64,000 nucleotides of DNA from Terrabacter sp040702505 (GTDB lineage Bacteria > Actinomycetota > Actinomycetes > Actinomycetales > Dermatophilaceae): contig NZ_JBFBLC010000001.1 of NCBI RefSeq assembly GCF_040702505.1, positions 372,001 through 436,000 on the forward strand. The letters run 5' to 3'. Numbering within the stretch: position 1 is the stretch's first letter; the number at the start of each line of letters is the position of its first letter. Shown piece after piece: positions 52,401 to 59,928 of the stretch. Position numbers and translations under genes: made by a program. The notes below the pieces were generated by a model. It was not told the origin of the DNA. It saw only the letters and a program-made list of their open reading frames with translations, and did no database searches.

Positions 52401-53832
52401 GCAGGCCCAGCCCGAGATCGCCTTCCGGCCCGACAAGGAGGGCAACATCGCGATCTACGGCTCCTCCGGCTCGGGCAAGTCGGTCTTCCTGCGCTCGATG
52501 GCGGTGGCGGCCGGCTACACGGTGCGCGGTGGCCCCTGCCACGTCTACGGCCTCGACTTCGGCAACCGAGGGCTCGCCATGCTCGAGGCGCTGCCGCACG
52601 TCGGCTCCATCGTCCCGGGCGGCGACCACGAGCGCGTCACCCGGTTGCTGCGGATGCTGCGCGCCACGATCGACGAGCGGGCGACGCGCTACTCCGCGGT
52701 GAGTGCCGCGACGATCACCGACTACCGGCGCCTCGCCGGCCGTCCGGACGAGCCGCGCATCCTCGTGCTCATCGACAACATGACCGCCTTCCGCCAGGCC
52801 TACGAGGTCGGCGGCCGGTTCCAGTGGCTCGACCTGCTGGCCGGGCTCGCCGCCGACGGACGCCCCGTCGGCGTGCACTTCATCATCGCCTCCGACCAGC
52901 GCACCGGCCTGCCGACGAACCTCGCCGCGGCTGTGCAGGGCCGGATCATCCTGCGCATGAGCAGTGGCGACGACTACTCCGTCTTCGGGGTGCCCGGCGA
53001 CGTCCTCAGCATGTCGTCACCGGCCGGGCGCGGCCTGATGGCCGGCTCGGAGGTGCAGGTGGCGGTCCTCGGCGGCTCGTCCGACGTCACGGTGCAGGCG
53101 GCCGCCATCGTGGCGTTCGCCGACGCCACCCTCAAGGCGGGAGTCAGCCAGGCACCGCCGATCGAGAGCCTGGCCGAGGTCATCCCGCTCGCCGAGCTGC
53201 CGTCGGAGTTCCACGGGCGCCCTGTGCTCGGGGTCGCCTCCTCGACCCTGGAGCCGCACGGCTTCGACCCCAAGGGGACGTTCGTCGTCACCGGGCCCTC
53301 CGGCTCGGGCCGCACGACCGCCGTCGCAGCCACCGCCGCAGGCCTGTTCCGGTTCAGCTCGGGCACCGCGCTCTACCTGATGACCCCGCGCCGCTCCTCA
53401 GAGCTGCTCGACCTCGGCATCTGGGCCGAGACCGCGGTCGGCGGCGAGGCGAGCACCAAGCTGGCCACGCGCCTCACCGCCGACATCGAGGAAGGCCGCA
53501 CCAGCCGGCCCGTCGCGGTCTTCGTCGAGCGCGTCGACGACCTCGCTCCCGCGGGCGCCGAGAACGCCCTCACGGCCCTGGTCAAGGCGTGCGTCGACAA
53601 CGACCAGCTCGTCGTCGCCGAGGGCGAGGCGGCCTTCTTCAGCAGCAACTTCGGCCTGCAGGCCCTGCTCAAGACCTCCCGCTCGGGCCTGGCACTGCAC
53701 CCCGACGGCAACGAGGGGCTGTCGGTCTTCAAGGCCAACCTCCCCGCCCTCAACCGGGCAGAGCTGCCCCCGGGCCGCGGTTTCGTCGTCGAGAAGGGCC
53801 GGTTCGAGCTGCTCCAGGTGGCGCTGCCATGA
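49429..53832 (+). CDS. EccC/EssC-type FtsK/SpoIIIE ATPase with ubiquitin-like and FHA domains
   Basis: The 1467-residue ATPase is the motor type of type VII secretion. Domains in order: a ubiquitin-like (EsaB/YukD-like) N-terminus (residues 1-85); FHA (about 95-190; TAYVGRGRGCEVQLSDESVS, RKHAKLV); two helices (about 235-285); ATPase 1 near 685 (VGGTTGAGKSELL, with LIIVVDEFAAL); ATPase 2 near 1010 (YGSSGSGKSVFL, second motif LVLIDNMTAF); and ATPase 3 near 1288 (TGPSGSGRTTAV, Lys replaced by Arg). Only ATPase 1 has a fully canonical Walker A and DE pair, as in EccC. It starts at GTG within a GTGA overlap. Confidence 0.93.
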   Translation: MKLKFVLRSGDRETDLVATTDSATTVGDLAVYLASADPHRSSALGTAQAMTLALVDQELRALDPRATVAESGLQSGMRVSVTRAGEGFVDRGRPAAVAYIRSGPDAGREVPLARGTAYVGRGRGCEVQLSDESVSRKHAKLVIQEVVEVVDLGSANGITAGGQQVTRAHLKSGDVVRLGDTELEVHLQGDGVVSRPGSGVLSGDAGTVAFSRSPRVAPVFEGEEFQVPDLPERQKTNPMPLVAMIVPLLMGAVLFAVTKSPYSIVFMLMMPVMMAGTYYEARRQQKKDFAQAMEEFREDLGLLSQRIRGSIEVEGDTRRAEHPSGAECLAAVRDRSALLWTRRSDTPGFGELRLGVGTRPSRSSIKMPAVGRSKAEAWYAVSEELAGLEVVHDVPVVSTPLVDGAVGVAGPRANALGAARSLLVQAAALHSPAELAVCSFASGSSARDWDFLKWLPHTSSPHSPIGVDHLAASAPGCSALADALEDLVAAPASSSEPDTAAGAPRPTVLVLVESDAPIDRSRLVAIAERGHGKGIVVVWVAETQQLLPAACHTFLVVEGDESSRAGYVRAGEEVQPVAVDRVAHDEALACARQLAPVVDAGVPVDDASDLPRAVSLLTLTGTDLASSEEAVIEKWGESRSILTGPYAPAVLPRRPGNLRAVVGQSSQGTYSVDIRSDGPHALVGGTTGAGKSELLQAWILGMAAAHSPQRVTFLLVDYKGGSAFRDCVKLPHTVGLVTDLSPHLVRRALASLAAELRHREHLLARHKAKDLVELERRGEVETPPSLIIVVDEFAALVQEVPEFVDGVVNVAQRGRSLGLHLILATQRPAGVIKDNLRANTNLRMALRMADENDSEDVLGSKEAAYFDPALPGRAVSKTGPGRLVPFQTGYAGGWTSDVPPPPDMKVETLTFGRGVEWEPPQSDVADDVVDLGPTDIQRLVATLGRAAKVAQLPRPRKPWLPDLRPVYDLATLPTQRRDDELVFGVADDPDKQAQPEIAFRPDKEGNIAIYGSSGSGKSVFLRSMAVAAGYTVRGGPCHVYGLDFGNRGLAMLEALPHVGSIVPGGDHERVTRLLRMLRATIDERATRYSAVSAATITDYRRLAGRPDEPRILVLIDNMTAFRQAYEVGGRFQWLDLLAGLAADGRPVGVHFIIASDQRTGLPTNLAAAVQGRIILRMSSGDDYSVFGVPGDVLSMSSPAGRGLMAGSEVQVAVLGGSSDVTVQAAAIVAFADATLKAGVSQAPPIESLAEVIPLAELPSEFHGRPVLGVASSTLEPHGFDPKGTFVVTGPSGSGRTTAVAATAAGLFRFSSGTALYLMTPRRSSELLDLGIWAETAVGGEASTKLATRLTADIEEGRTSRPVAVFVERVDDLAPAGAENALTALVKACVDNDQLVVAEGEAAFFSSNFGLQALLKTSRSGLALHPDGNEGLSVFKANLPALNRAELPPGRGFVVEKGRFELLQVALP

Positions 53833-54106
53833 GCTCGCGAACGCACCGAAACGCTTGTGCCACAGTCAAACTCACGAGGCCCAGCGGCATACGGCACGGT
53901 GGCTCGTCGACGTGGGGAGGTCATGGGGAGTGCTCCCCATCGACACTCCCCGAGGCAGCACATACCTTTCTGTCTGTCGACGAAAGCCGCACACGGGACC
54001 AACCGCCCGGCTGACGTCGAGGAGTGACATGAGCGGGCCTGAACTGGTGGTCCGGAGAAGAGAGCTTCCCGAATCCGTCGGGGGAACACAGGCAAAGGAG
54101 AAGGAC
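53833..54106 (+). promoter_or_regulatory. WXG100 promoter region with a perfect palindrome
   Basis: This 274-bp gap contains ATGGGGAG-TG-CTCCCCAT, a perfect inverted repeat with 8-bp arms at 53923-53940, about 165 bp before the first WXG100 start codon. A 14-bp part (AGTGCTCCCCATCG) is repeated exactly in front of the cluster's first gene. A GGCATAC word lies at 53886-53892. I take it as a candidate operator. I see no convincing -10/-35 pair. Confidence 0.55.
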
Positions 54107-54382
54107 ATGGCTTGGCTCGGAATGAACGACGATGAGGTCAACGCCCAGGGCAACGTCCTGCAGCAGCAGGCGGAGGCCATCCAGAAGCTCATCGGCAAGG
54201 TCGACGCGGAGGTCGAGTCCCTCAAGCAGAACTGGCAGGGCGACGACTCCAAGCAGTTCGAGCAGGAGTGGACGGGCACGCACCGCCCCGAGCTGCAGAA
54301 GGCGCACAAGCTGCTCACCGACATGAAGACGACGATCGACCGCGAGGTCTCGCAGCAGCGCAGCACGTCCTCGCAGTACTGA
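54107..54382 (+). CDS. WXG100 family (ESAT-6-like) protein A
   Basis: The 91-residue helical-hairpin protein has a central W-x-G motif in NWQGDDSKQFEQEW, typical of type VII substrates. Both helices are predicted to be highly charged and amphipathic. I chose the ATG at 54107 (MAWLGMNDDEV) because AAAGGAGAAGG precedes it and the length fits the family; longer in-frame sequence upstream is non-coding. No secretion-signal motif YxxxD/E is obvious at the C-terminus. It is paired with protein B 60 bp downstream. Confidence 0.93.
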   Translation: MAWLGMNDDEVNAQGNVLQQQAEAIQKLIGKVDAEVESLKQNWQGDDSKQFEQEWTGTHRPELQKAHKLLTDMKTTIDREVSQQRSTSSQY

Positions 54383-54442
54383 CGCACTGCGTCCCGCACC
54401 GACCAACCGTCCACTCACGCAGACTTTCGAAGGGGAACTGAC

Positions 54443-54718
54443 ATGGCTGTTTACAAGAAGGGCATGAACGCGGACGCGGTGTCCGCGTCCGGTGACAAGC
54501 TCGTCGGCTACAAGGGCGAGCTCGACGGCATCGTCGAGGCCGTCAACAGCGCCGTCTCGACGATCAAGGGCAACTGGGGCGGCACCGATGCCGAGCAGTT
54601 CCAGAGCGACTGGAACGGCCAGCGCCAGGTCGTCACGGCCGCCGGCGACAAGCTCGACGCGATGGGCAAGAAGTGCAAGACCAACGCCGAGGCGCAGAAG
54701 CAGACGTCGTCGCGCTGA
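54443..54718 (+). CDS. WXG100 family (ESAT-6-like) protein B
   Basis: The 91-residue WXG100 protein has the turn motif GNWGGTDAEQFQSDW. It is probably the partner of protein A in an EsxA/EsxB-like heterodimer. The start ATG 54443 is preceded by GAAGGGG. A strong hairpin terminator lies 41 bp downstream, which closes the cluster. Two Lys/Cys residues near the C-terminus (KKCKTNAEAQ) are unusual in the family. Confidence 0.92.
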   Translation: MAVYKKGMNADAVSASGDKLVGYKGELDGIVEAVNSAVSTIKGNWGGTDAEQFQSDWNGQRQVVTAAGDKLDAMGKKCKTNAEAQKQTSSR

Positions 54719-54759
54719 GCCGATGACCGCCTGAGCCATGGCTCGGTGGCACCGCCGGA

Positions 54760-54793
54760 GGGTGGCCGCTCCTACAGGGGAGAGCGGCCACCC
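54760..54793 (+). terminator. terminator after the WXG100 genes
   Basis: Perfect 11-bp inverted repeat (GGGTGGCCGCT / AGCGGCCACCC) with a 12-nt loop, followed by TT. It is placed to end the type VII-like cluster. Confidence 0.82.
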
Positions 54794-54957
54794 TTCTGCG
54801 TGTCCGGGTTCATCATGGCTCGCACAGTTCGTGTTCCGCTGCAGGAATGTGCGTCGTCTCACCCCCGGCCACGACGAATTGGCGTTCGCGCGGCCACCCC
54901 GTAGATTCTTCGTAGAGCAAGCGTATGCACGGAAGTATCTTCGGACAGGAGGCCCTC

Positions 54958-56868
54958 ATGAGCCTGTTTCCTCTCGTCTCCGTCGTGGCCGACCGCCCCG
55001 ACCTCGCCACCCCGCTGACCGCGGCGCTGAGCCGGCGTGGCTGCGTCCCGACGCCCGCTGCGGCCGCCGACGTCCTCGTGGTCGACGGCGCGCAGGCCGG
55101 CGACGACCAGGTGCGGGCCGCGCTGGCCGCCGGCCGCGGGGTCGTCGTCCTCGGCGCCCCCGCCGCGCCACTGCCCGGACTGAGCGCGCGTCACGAGGAG
55201 GCCCGTGAGGGTGCGGCCGCGAGCCTGACGCCTGCCGTGAAGGTCGAGCGCGACACCGAGGTCGTCGAGGACCTGCTCGCGCGGGTCGACCTGAGCCTGC
55301 TGGCTCCGGCCGGTGCCCTGACCGTCGAGGCCCCCGCCCGTCCCGTCGTCGCCGCGGGCGGTGCTCCGGTCGCTGCCACGACCACGACCACGACCACGTC
55401 CACGACCGAGCACGGCCGCGTCGTCGTCCTGGCCGTCGAGCCGGCCTCGGCCGCCGGCGAGCAGTCCTTCGCCGAGCTCGTGCACAACGCCGTCTCGTTC
55501 GTCGCCCCGCGCCCGGTGCGGCACGCCGAGACCTCCGCCCACCCGCTCGTCGCCTCCGACGCGTGGGCCGGGCTCAAGGCCGCCGTCACCGATCTGCGCG
55601 CGCTGCAGGCCAAGGACGGCTCCGTTCCCCAAGAGTCCGACCACGCGGCAGCCGCCGCCCACGTCGGCCGCGTCGTCGCCGGCATCGAGGCGCTCGCGCC
55701 GTCCCTGCCCCACGACGCCGACTACCTCGAGGCGCTCGTCAAGGACTTCGGCCGCTGGGCCGACAACGGTTTCGGCGTGCCCGACTTCTACGACTCGCTC
55801 GTCGCCTTCGCGCCGGCGCAGCACCGCGCCGACGGCCTGGTGCACCTCGTCGTCTTCCCGATGTACACGCAGAACGGCAACCCCGCCCGCCAGGTAGAGG
55901 CCGTCCTGCTCGAGGTCATCTGGCCCGACTTCGTCGCCGAGCTCGAGGCCGGCGACTACTCCAACAAGCTCTTCCTGCCGATCCGCTTCCTCGACTTCAC
56001 CGCCGGTTACGACACCAACTCGGCCGTGCTCTTCCCCGAGACCGTCGCGATGCGCGAGATCCCGATTTTCACGTGGGGTGGCATCTTCGCCGACCGCGAG
56101 GCCGCCCGCTTCCGCCGGGTCATCTCCGAGGCGGCCTCGGTGACGCGGCTCTCGCTGCCGCCGGACGCTGCACGCCTGATCGCCGACCAGCAGCTGGCCG
56201 AGCGCGCCTTCGTCATGTGGGACCTGATCCACGACCGCACCCACATGCACGGCGACCTGCCGTTCGACCCATTCATGATCAAGCAGCGGATGCCGTACTT
56301 CCTCTACTCCCTCGAGGAGCTGCGCTGCGACCTCACGGCCTTCCGCGAGGCGGTCAAGCTCGAGGGTGAGGGCCACCCGTACGCGCGGTTCGTGCAGTAT
56401 GCCGTCCTCTTCGACCGCATCTTCCGCTTCGCCATCACCGGCGACCGCAACCGTAACTACGACGGCCTCGGCGGCCAGCTGCTCTTCGCGTGGCTGCACC
56501 AGAAGGGCGTGCTGCACTGGACCGACAACCGGCTCACCATCGAGTGGGACCGCGTCGCCGAGCCGGTGCTCGAGCTCGGCCGCGCCGTCGAGGACCTCTA
56601 CTGGCGCTCGATCGACCGGCCGAAGGTCGCGCACTGGCTGGCCGCGTACGACCTCGTCGCCTCGGTGCTGACGCCGCACCCGATGTCGGCGTGGGCCCGC
56701 CACCGCGACGGTGACCTCGCCGCGCTGCCGCTCGACGGGCCGCCCAAGGGCCTGACCGACGCGGTGCTGAACGACGAGTTCCCGCTCTCGATGTTCTACG
56801 AAGCCCTGTCCAAGAAGATGAAGGACGTCATCGAGTCGACGGCCGGCATCACCGGCGCCAGCGCGTGA
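54958..56868 (+). CDS. DUF6421 family protein
   Basis: The 636-residue protein has no signal peptide or membrane helix. The first 170 residues are variable, with a Thr run (VAATTTTTTTSTTEHG). The conserved part (residues about 190-620) includes FPMYTQNGNPARQVEAV, DPFMIKQRMPYFLYSLEEL and DRNRNYDGLGGQLLFAW. I recognise this as DUF6421, found in many Actinobacteria. Function is unknown. The start at 54958 has AGGAGG. Its stop overlaps the SDR start (GTGA), linking the two genes. Confidence 0.82.
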   Translation: MSLFPLVSVVADRPDLATPLTAALSRRGCVPTPAAAADVLVVDGAQAGDDQVRAALAAGRGVVVLGAPAAPLPGLSARHEEAREGAAASLTPAVKVERDTEVVEDLLARVDLSLLAPAGALTVEAPARPVVAAGGAPVAATTTTTTTSTTEHGRVVVLAVEPASAAGEQSFAELVHNAVSFVAPRPVRHAETSAHPLVASDAWAGLKAAVTDLRALQAKDGSVPQESDHAAAAAHVGRVVAGIEALAPSLPHDADYLEALVKDFGRWADNGFGVPDFYDSLVAFAPAQHRADGLVHLVVFPMYTQNGNPARQVEAVLLEVIWPDFVAELEAGDYSNKLFLPIRFLDFTAGYDTNSAVLFPETVAMREIPIFTWGGIFADREAARFRRVISEAASVTRLSLPPDAARLIADQQLAERAFVMWDLIHDRTHMHGDLPFDPFMIKQRMPYFLYSLEELRCDLTAFREAVKLEGEGHPYARFVQYAVLFDRIFRFAITGDRNRNYDGLGGQLLFAWLHQKGVLHWTDNRLTIEWDRVAEPVLELGRAVEDLYWRSIDRPKVAHWLAAYDLVASVLTPHPMSAWARHRDGDLAALPLDGPPKGLTDAVLNDEFPLSMFYEALSKKMKDVIESTAGITGASA

Positions 56869-57596
56869 GCGCGGGCGCCGGCGACCGGGCGCGCGTTGTC
56901 GTCGTCACGGGAGCCACCGGGGCGACGGGACGTGCCACGAGCGCGGCGCTGCTGGCCCGCGGCGAGACGATCGTCGCGGTCGGCCGCGACGAGGCCACCC
57001 TCGCCGGGCTGCGCGACGAGCTCGCCGGTGCGGGTGACGGGGTGCTGGAGACCCGGGTGTGCGACCTGCTCGACGCCGAGGCCGTACGCGTCCTGGCGCA
57101 GGACGTCGTGTCCGCGCACGGCGGCGTCGACGCCCTCTTCCACCTCGTCGGTGGCTGGCGCGGTGGCAAGGCCTTCACCGAGTCGACGGACGACGACTGG
57201 CGCTGGCTCTCCGGCAACCTCGTCGACACGCTGCGCCACACGACCCTCGCCCTGCACGACCACCTGCTCGCCTCCGGGCGCGGCCGTGTGGCGATCATCG
57301 GCGCGGCCGGTGCCTCGGCCCCGACAGCCGGCAACGCGGCATACGCCAGCGCGAAGGCCGCGGCGCAGACGTGGGTCGGGGCGCTCGCCGACTCCTTCGG
57401 CGCGGCGGAAGCCACCCCGGGGTCGGCTGCCGCGGTCGGTGTGGTGAAGTGGATCGGGTCCGGACGCACGGCCACGAGCCCCGCCCGGATCGCCGACTGG
57501 CTCGTCGGGCTGCTCGACGCCGACGCCGCGGCCCTCAACGGCACGAGCGTCCCGCTGTGGGACGCCCCGGCCGCTGAGAAGCTCGACCCCGCCTGA
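56865..57596 (+). CDS. short-chain dehydrogenase/reductase
   Basis: The 243-residue classical SDR has the cofactor-binding motif VVVTGATGATGRATS and the catalytic Tyr-Lys pair in AAYASAKAAAQ. The catalytic-Ser segment is AIIGAAGASAP. The N-terminal Arg downstream of the first strands (VGRDEA) suggests NADP(H) preference. Substrate unknown. It starts at GTG in a GTGA overlap with the DUF6421 gene, and the threonine aldolase gene follows 62 bp later. Confidence 0.9.
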   Translation: MSAGAGDRARVVVVTGATGATGRATSAALLARGETIVAVGRDEATLAGLRDELAGAGDGVLETRVCDLLDAEAVRVLAQDVVSAHGGVDALFHLVGGWRGGKAFTESTDDDWRWLSGNLVDTLRHTTLALHDHLLASGRGRVAIIGAAGASAPTAGNAAYASAKAAAQTWVGALADSFGAAEATPGSAAAVGVVKWIGSGRTATSPARIADWLVGLLDADAAALNGTSVPLWDAPAAEKLDPA

Positions 57597-57658
57597 CCCT
57601 GCCGGGCCCCGCGCTCGGTGCCGACCAGTGCCGACCACCGACCCCGAGTGAGGACCCC

Positions 57659-58720
57659 GTGACGACCCTGCACGACCGCGACCGGCGCGGCTTCGCGTCC
57701 GACAACTACGCCGGCCTGCACCCCGAGGTGCTCGCCGCCCTCGCCGACGCCAACGGCGGGCACGAGATCGCCTACGGCGAGGACGCGTACACCGCGCGGC
57801 TGCAGGAGGTCGTGGCCGGTCACGTCGGCGAGGGCGCGGTCACCTGGCCGGTCTTCAACGGCACCGGCGCCAACGTCGTCGCGCTGCAGGCGCTGCTGCC
57901 GCGCTGGGGTGCCGTCGTGTGCGCCGACACGGCCCACATCAACACCGACGAGGGCGGCGCCCCGGAGCGGATGGGCAGCATCAAGCTGCTCACCGTCCCA
58001 ACGCCTGACGGCAAGCTGACCCCCGAGCTCGTCGACCGGCAGGCCTGGGGCTTCGGCGACGAGCACCGCGCCCAGCCCCTCGTCGTCTCGATCACGCAGA
58101 CGACCGAGCTCGGCACCTGCTACACGCCGGACGAGGTCAAGGCGATCGCCGACCACGCCCACTCACTCGGCATGCGGGTCCACCTCGACGGCGCCCGCAT
58201 CTCGAACGCCGCGGCCACCCTCGGCACGGACATCTCCGCCTTCACGAGCGAGGCCGGCGTGGACGTCGTCAGCCTCGGTGGCACGAAGAACGGCGCGCTC
58301 GCGGCCGAGGCCGTCGTCGTCGTGAACCCGGAGCTGGCTGCCGACCCGGGCCTCGGGATCGTTCATGTGCGCAAGCTCTCGATGCAGCTCGCCTCGAAGA
58401 TGCGGTTCGTCTCGGCGCAGCTCATCGCGCTCTACGAGGGCGACCTGTGGCTGCGCTCCGCCTCGCACGCCAACGCCATGGCCTCTCGGCTGGCGGCGGG
58501 CGTCGGGTCGCTCGACGGCGTGACGATCCAGCGCCCGGTGCAGGCCAACGCGGTCTTCGCCGTGCTCGACCGTGACGTCGCGAACGCGCTGCGCGAGAAG
58601 TTCCGCTTCTACGACTGGGACCCGGCCACCGGCGAGGTGCGCTGGATGTGCTCGTGGGACACCCAGGAGTCCGACGTCGACGCCTTCGTCGCGGAGCTGA
58701 CCCGCCTGCTCGGCTCGTGA
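57659..58720 (+). CDS. low-specificity L-threonine aldolase/beta-eliminating lyase family
   Basis: The 353-residue fold-type I PLP enzyme cleaves L-threonine/allo-threonine to glycine and acetaldehyde in characterised members. Visible are FASDNYAGLHPEVL at the N-terminus, the PLP aspartate in RVHLDGARISNAA, and the Schiff-base lysine in SLGGTKNGAL. The start GTG 57659 follows GTGAGGA. It forms an apparent operon with DUF6421 and the SDR. Substrate is assigned by family only. Confidence 0.88.
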   Translation: MTTLHDRDRRGFASDNYAGLHPEVLAALADANGGHEIAYGEDAYTARLQEVVAGHVGEGAVTWPVFNGTGANVVALQALLPRWGAVVCADTAHINTDEGGAPERMGSIKLLTVPTPDGKLTPELVDRQAWGFGDEHRAQPLVVSITQTTELGTCYTPDEVKAIADHAHSLGMRVHLDGARISNAAATLGTDISAFTSEAGVDVVSLGGTKNGALAAEAVVVVNPELAADPGLGIVHVRKLSMQLASKMRFVSAQLIALYEGDLWLRSASHANAMASRLAAGVGSLDGVTIQRPVQANAVFAVLDRDVANALREKFRFYDWDPATGEVRWMCSWDTQESDVDAFVAELTRLLGS

Positions 58721-58871
58721 GCGAGCATTCCTGACGCCGGTACGTCGAAGAAAGTTGCCGAGGGGTCGCGAAGTCTGCAGGAACGTGCAGCGGCCGCCAA
58801 CTCAGCGCGCGCGCTGCGGTCTTCGCCGCGATGGTCATCTCGTCCGCACCACGAGATGAACGGAGCACAGC

Positions 58872-59096
58872 ATGTTCAGCAAGAGGATCACCGCGGCGGC
58901 GCTCGCCGTGGGAGCAGGCGTCGTCATGGCCGCAGCCACCCCGGCATCGGCTGCGACCAACTACGTGGCAGGTCCGTACTCGAGCCTCACGAAGTGCAAC
59001 AGCGTCCGGACGACGTACGTCAAGGACGGTGGCTTCAGCTACGTCGGCTCGTGCTACAAGCAGACGAACAACTACTACTACTTCCAGTACCGCTGA
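58872..59096 (+). CDS. small secreted protein with two cysteines
   Basis: The 74-residue protein starts with a clear Sec signal peptide (MFSKRITAAALAVGAGVVM, cleavage expected after TPASA). The mature part is about 45 residues and rich in Tyr/Asn (TNNYYYFQYR at the end). It has two Cys residues (KCNSV and GSCYKQ) that could form one disulfide. ATG 58872 has a weak GGAG upstream. It is not recognised as a characterised family. A strong terminator follows at 59171. It may be a small cell-surface peptide, but no function can be named. Confidence 0.78.
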   Translation: MFSKRITAAALAVGAGVVMAAATPASAATNYVAGPYSSLTKCNSVRTTYVKDGGFSYVGSCYKQTNNYYYFQYR

Positions 59097-59170
59097 TCCA
59101 CCCCGTCCGACCGGAGCGGTCCGCAGTCACCGGGCAGCAATACTGCGGTTGGCGGACCGAAGTGTCTGCC

Positions 59171-59203
59171 CTGCCCCCGAGGACCTCGTGTCCTCGGGGG
59201 CAG
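59171..59203. terminator. terminator hairpin after the small secreted protein
   Basis: Perfect 14-bp inverted repeat (CTGCCCCCGAGGAC / GTCCTCGGGGGCAG) with a 5-nt loop. It separates the small secreted protein from the methyltransferase gene. Confidence 0.85.
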
Positions 59204-59226
59204 CCGCATCTGGGAGGCTGCACCTC

Positions 59227-59901
59227 ATGGAATCGGGACCCGGAGGAGCCGACCGCGACATCCCCGGCGGCTACGGGTCGGTGCGGGCGGCGTACGACAC
59301 GGTCGCGGCCGACTACGCGGCGTACTTCCCCGACACGAGGGCCGAGACGCCCCTCGAGCTGGCGATGGTCGACGCCTTCGTCGCGGCCGTCGGACGGGAC
59401 GCGGAGGTGCTCGACGCGGGCTGCGGCGCCGGGCGGATGAGCCGCTACCTCGCCGACCGCGGGGTGCGTCCCCGAGGGGTGGACCTCTCGCCCGGCATGG
59501 TGGCCATGGCGAGACGAGACCAGCCCGACCTCGCCTTCGGCGTCGCCTCGCTCGACGCGCTCCCCTTCCCGGACGCGTCCGTCGACGGCGTGCTCCTCTG
59601 GTACTCCGTCATCCACACGCCGCCGTCAGGGCTCGCTCGCGTGCTCGGCGAGGCCGTACGCGTGACCCGGCCGGGCGGGCACCTGCTCGTCGCCTCGCAG
59701 GCGGGACACGGCATACGCGACGTGGCACCCAGCTACCGACGCTTCGGCCACGACATCACGCTCGAGCGCCACCTCTACACGGCCGAGCACCTCGCCGAGG
59801 CCCTGGCCGCCGCCGGAGCCGGCGAGGTGGCGCGGCTGGTGCGCCGCCCCACCGGCAACGAGCGCGACGACCAGGCCGTCGTGCTCGCCGTCCGCGACTG
59901 A
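59227..59901 (+). CDS. class I SAM-dependent methyltransferase
   Basis: The 224-residue Rossmann-fold methyltransferase has motif I EVLDAGCGAGRMSRYLADRG and post-I VRPRGVDLSPGMVAMAR, then DALPFPDASVDGVLLWYSVIH and the YRRFGHDITLERHL segment. The substrate is unknown. The start at ATG 59227 is supported by the start of the conserved YGSVRAAYDTVAADY region. It is convergent with the peroxiredoxin gene, 27 bp apart. Confidence 0.85.
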   Translation: MESGPGGADRDIPGGYGSVRAAYDTVAADYAAYFPDTRAETPLELAMVDAFVAAVGRDAEVLDAGCGAGRMSRYLADRGVRPRGVDLSPGMVAMARRDQPDLAFGVASLDALPFPDASVDGVLLWYSVIHTPPSGLARVLGEAVRVTRPGGHLLVASQAGHGIRDVAPSYRRFGHDITLERHLYTAEHLAEALAAAGAGEVARLVRRPTGNERDDQAVVLAVRD

Positions 59902-59928
59902 GACGGGAGCGGGTCTGGCAGGAGGGGC

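Noticed and set aside
56064..56078. TTTTCACGTGGGG, superficially like half a parS.
   Set aside because: Only one arm matches, within conserved DUF6421 coding sequence.
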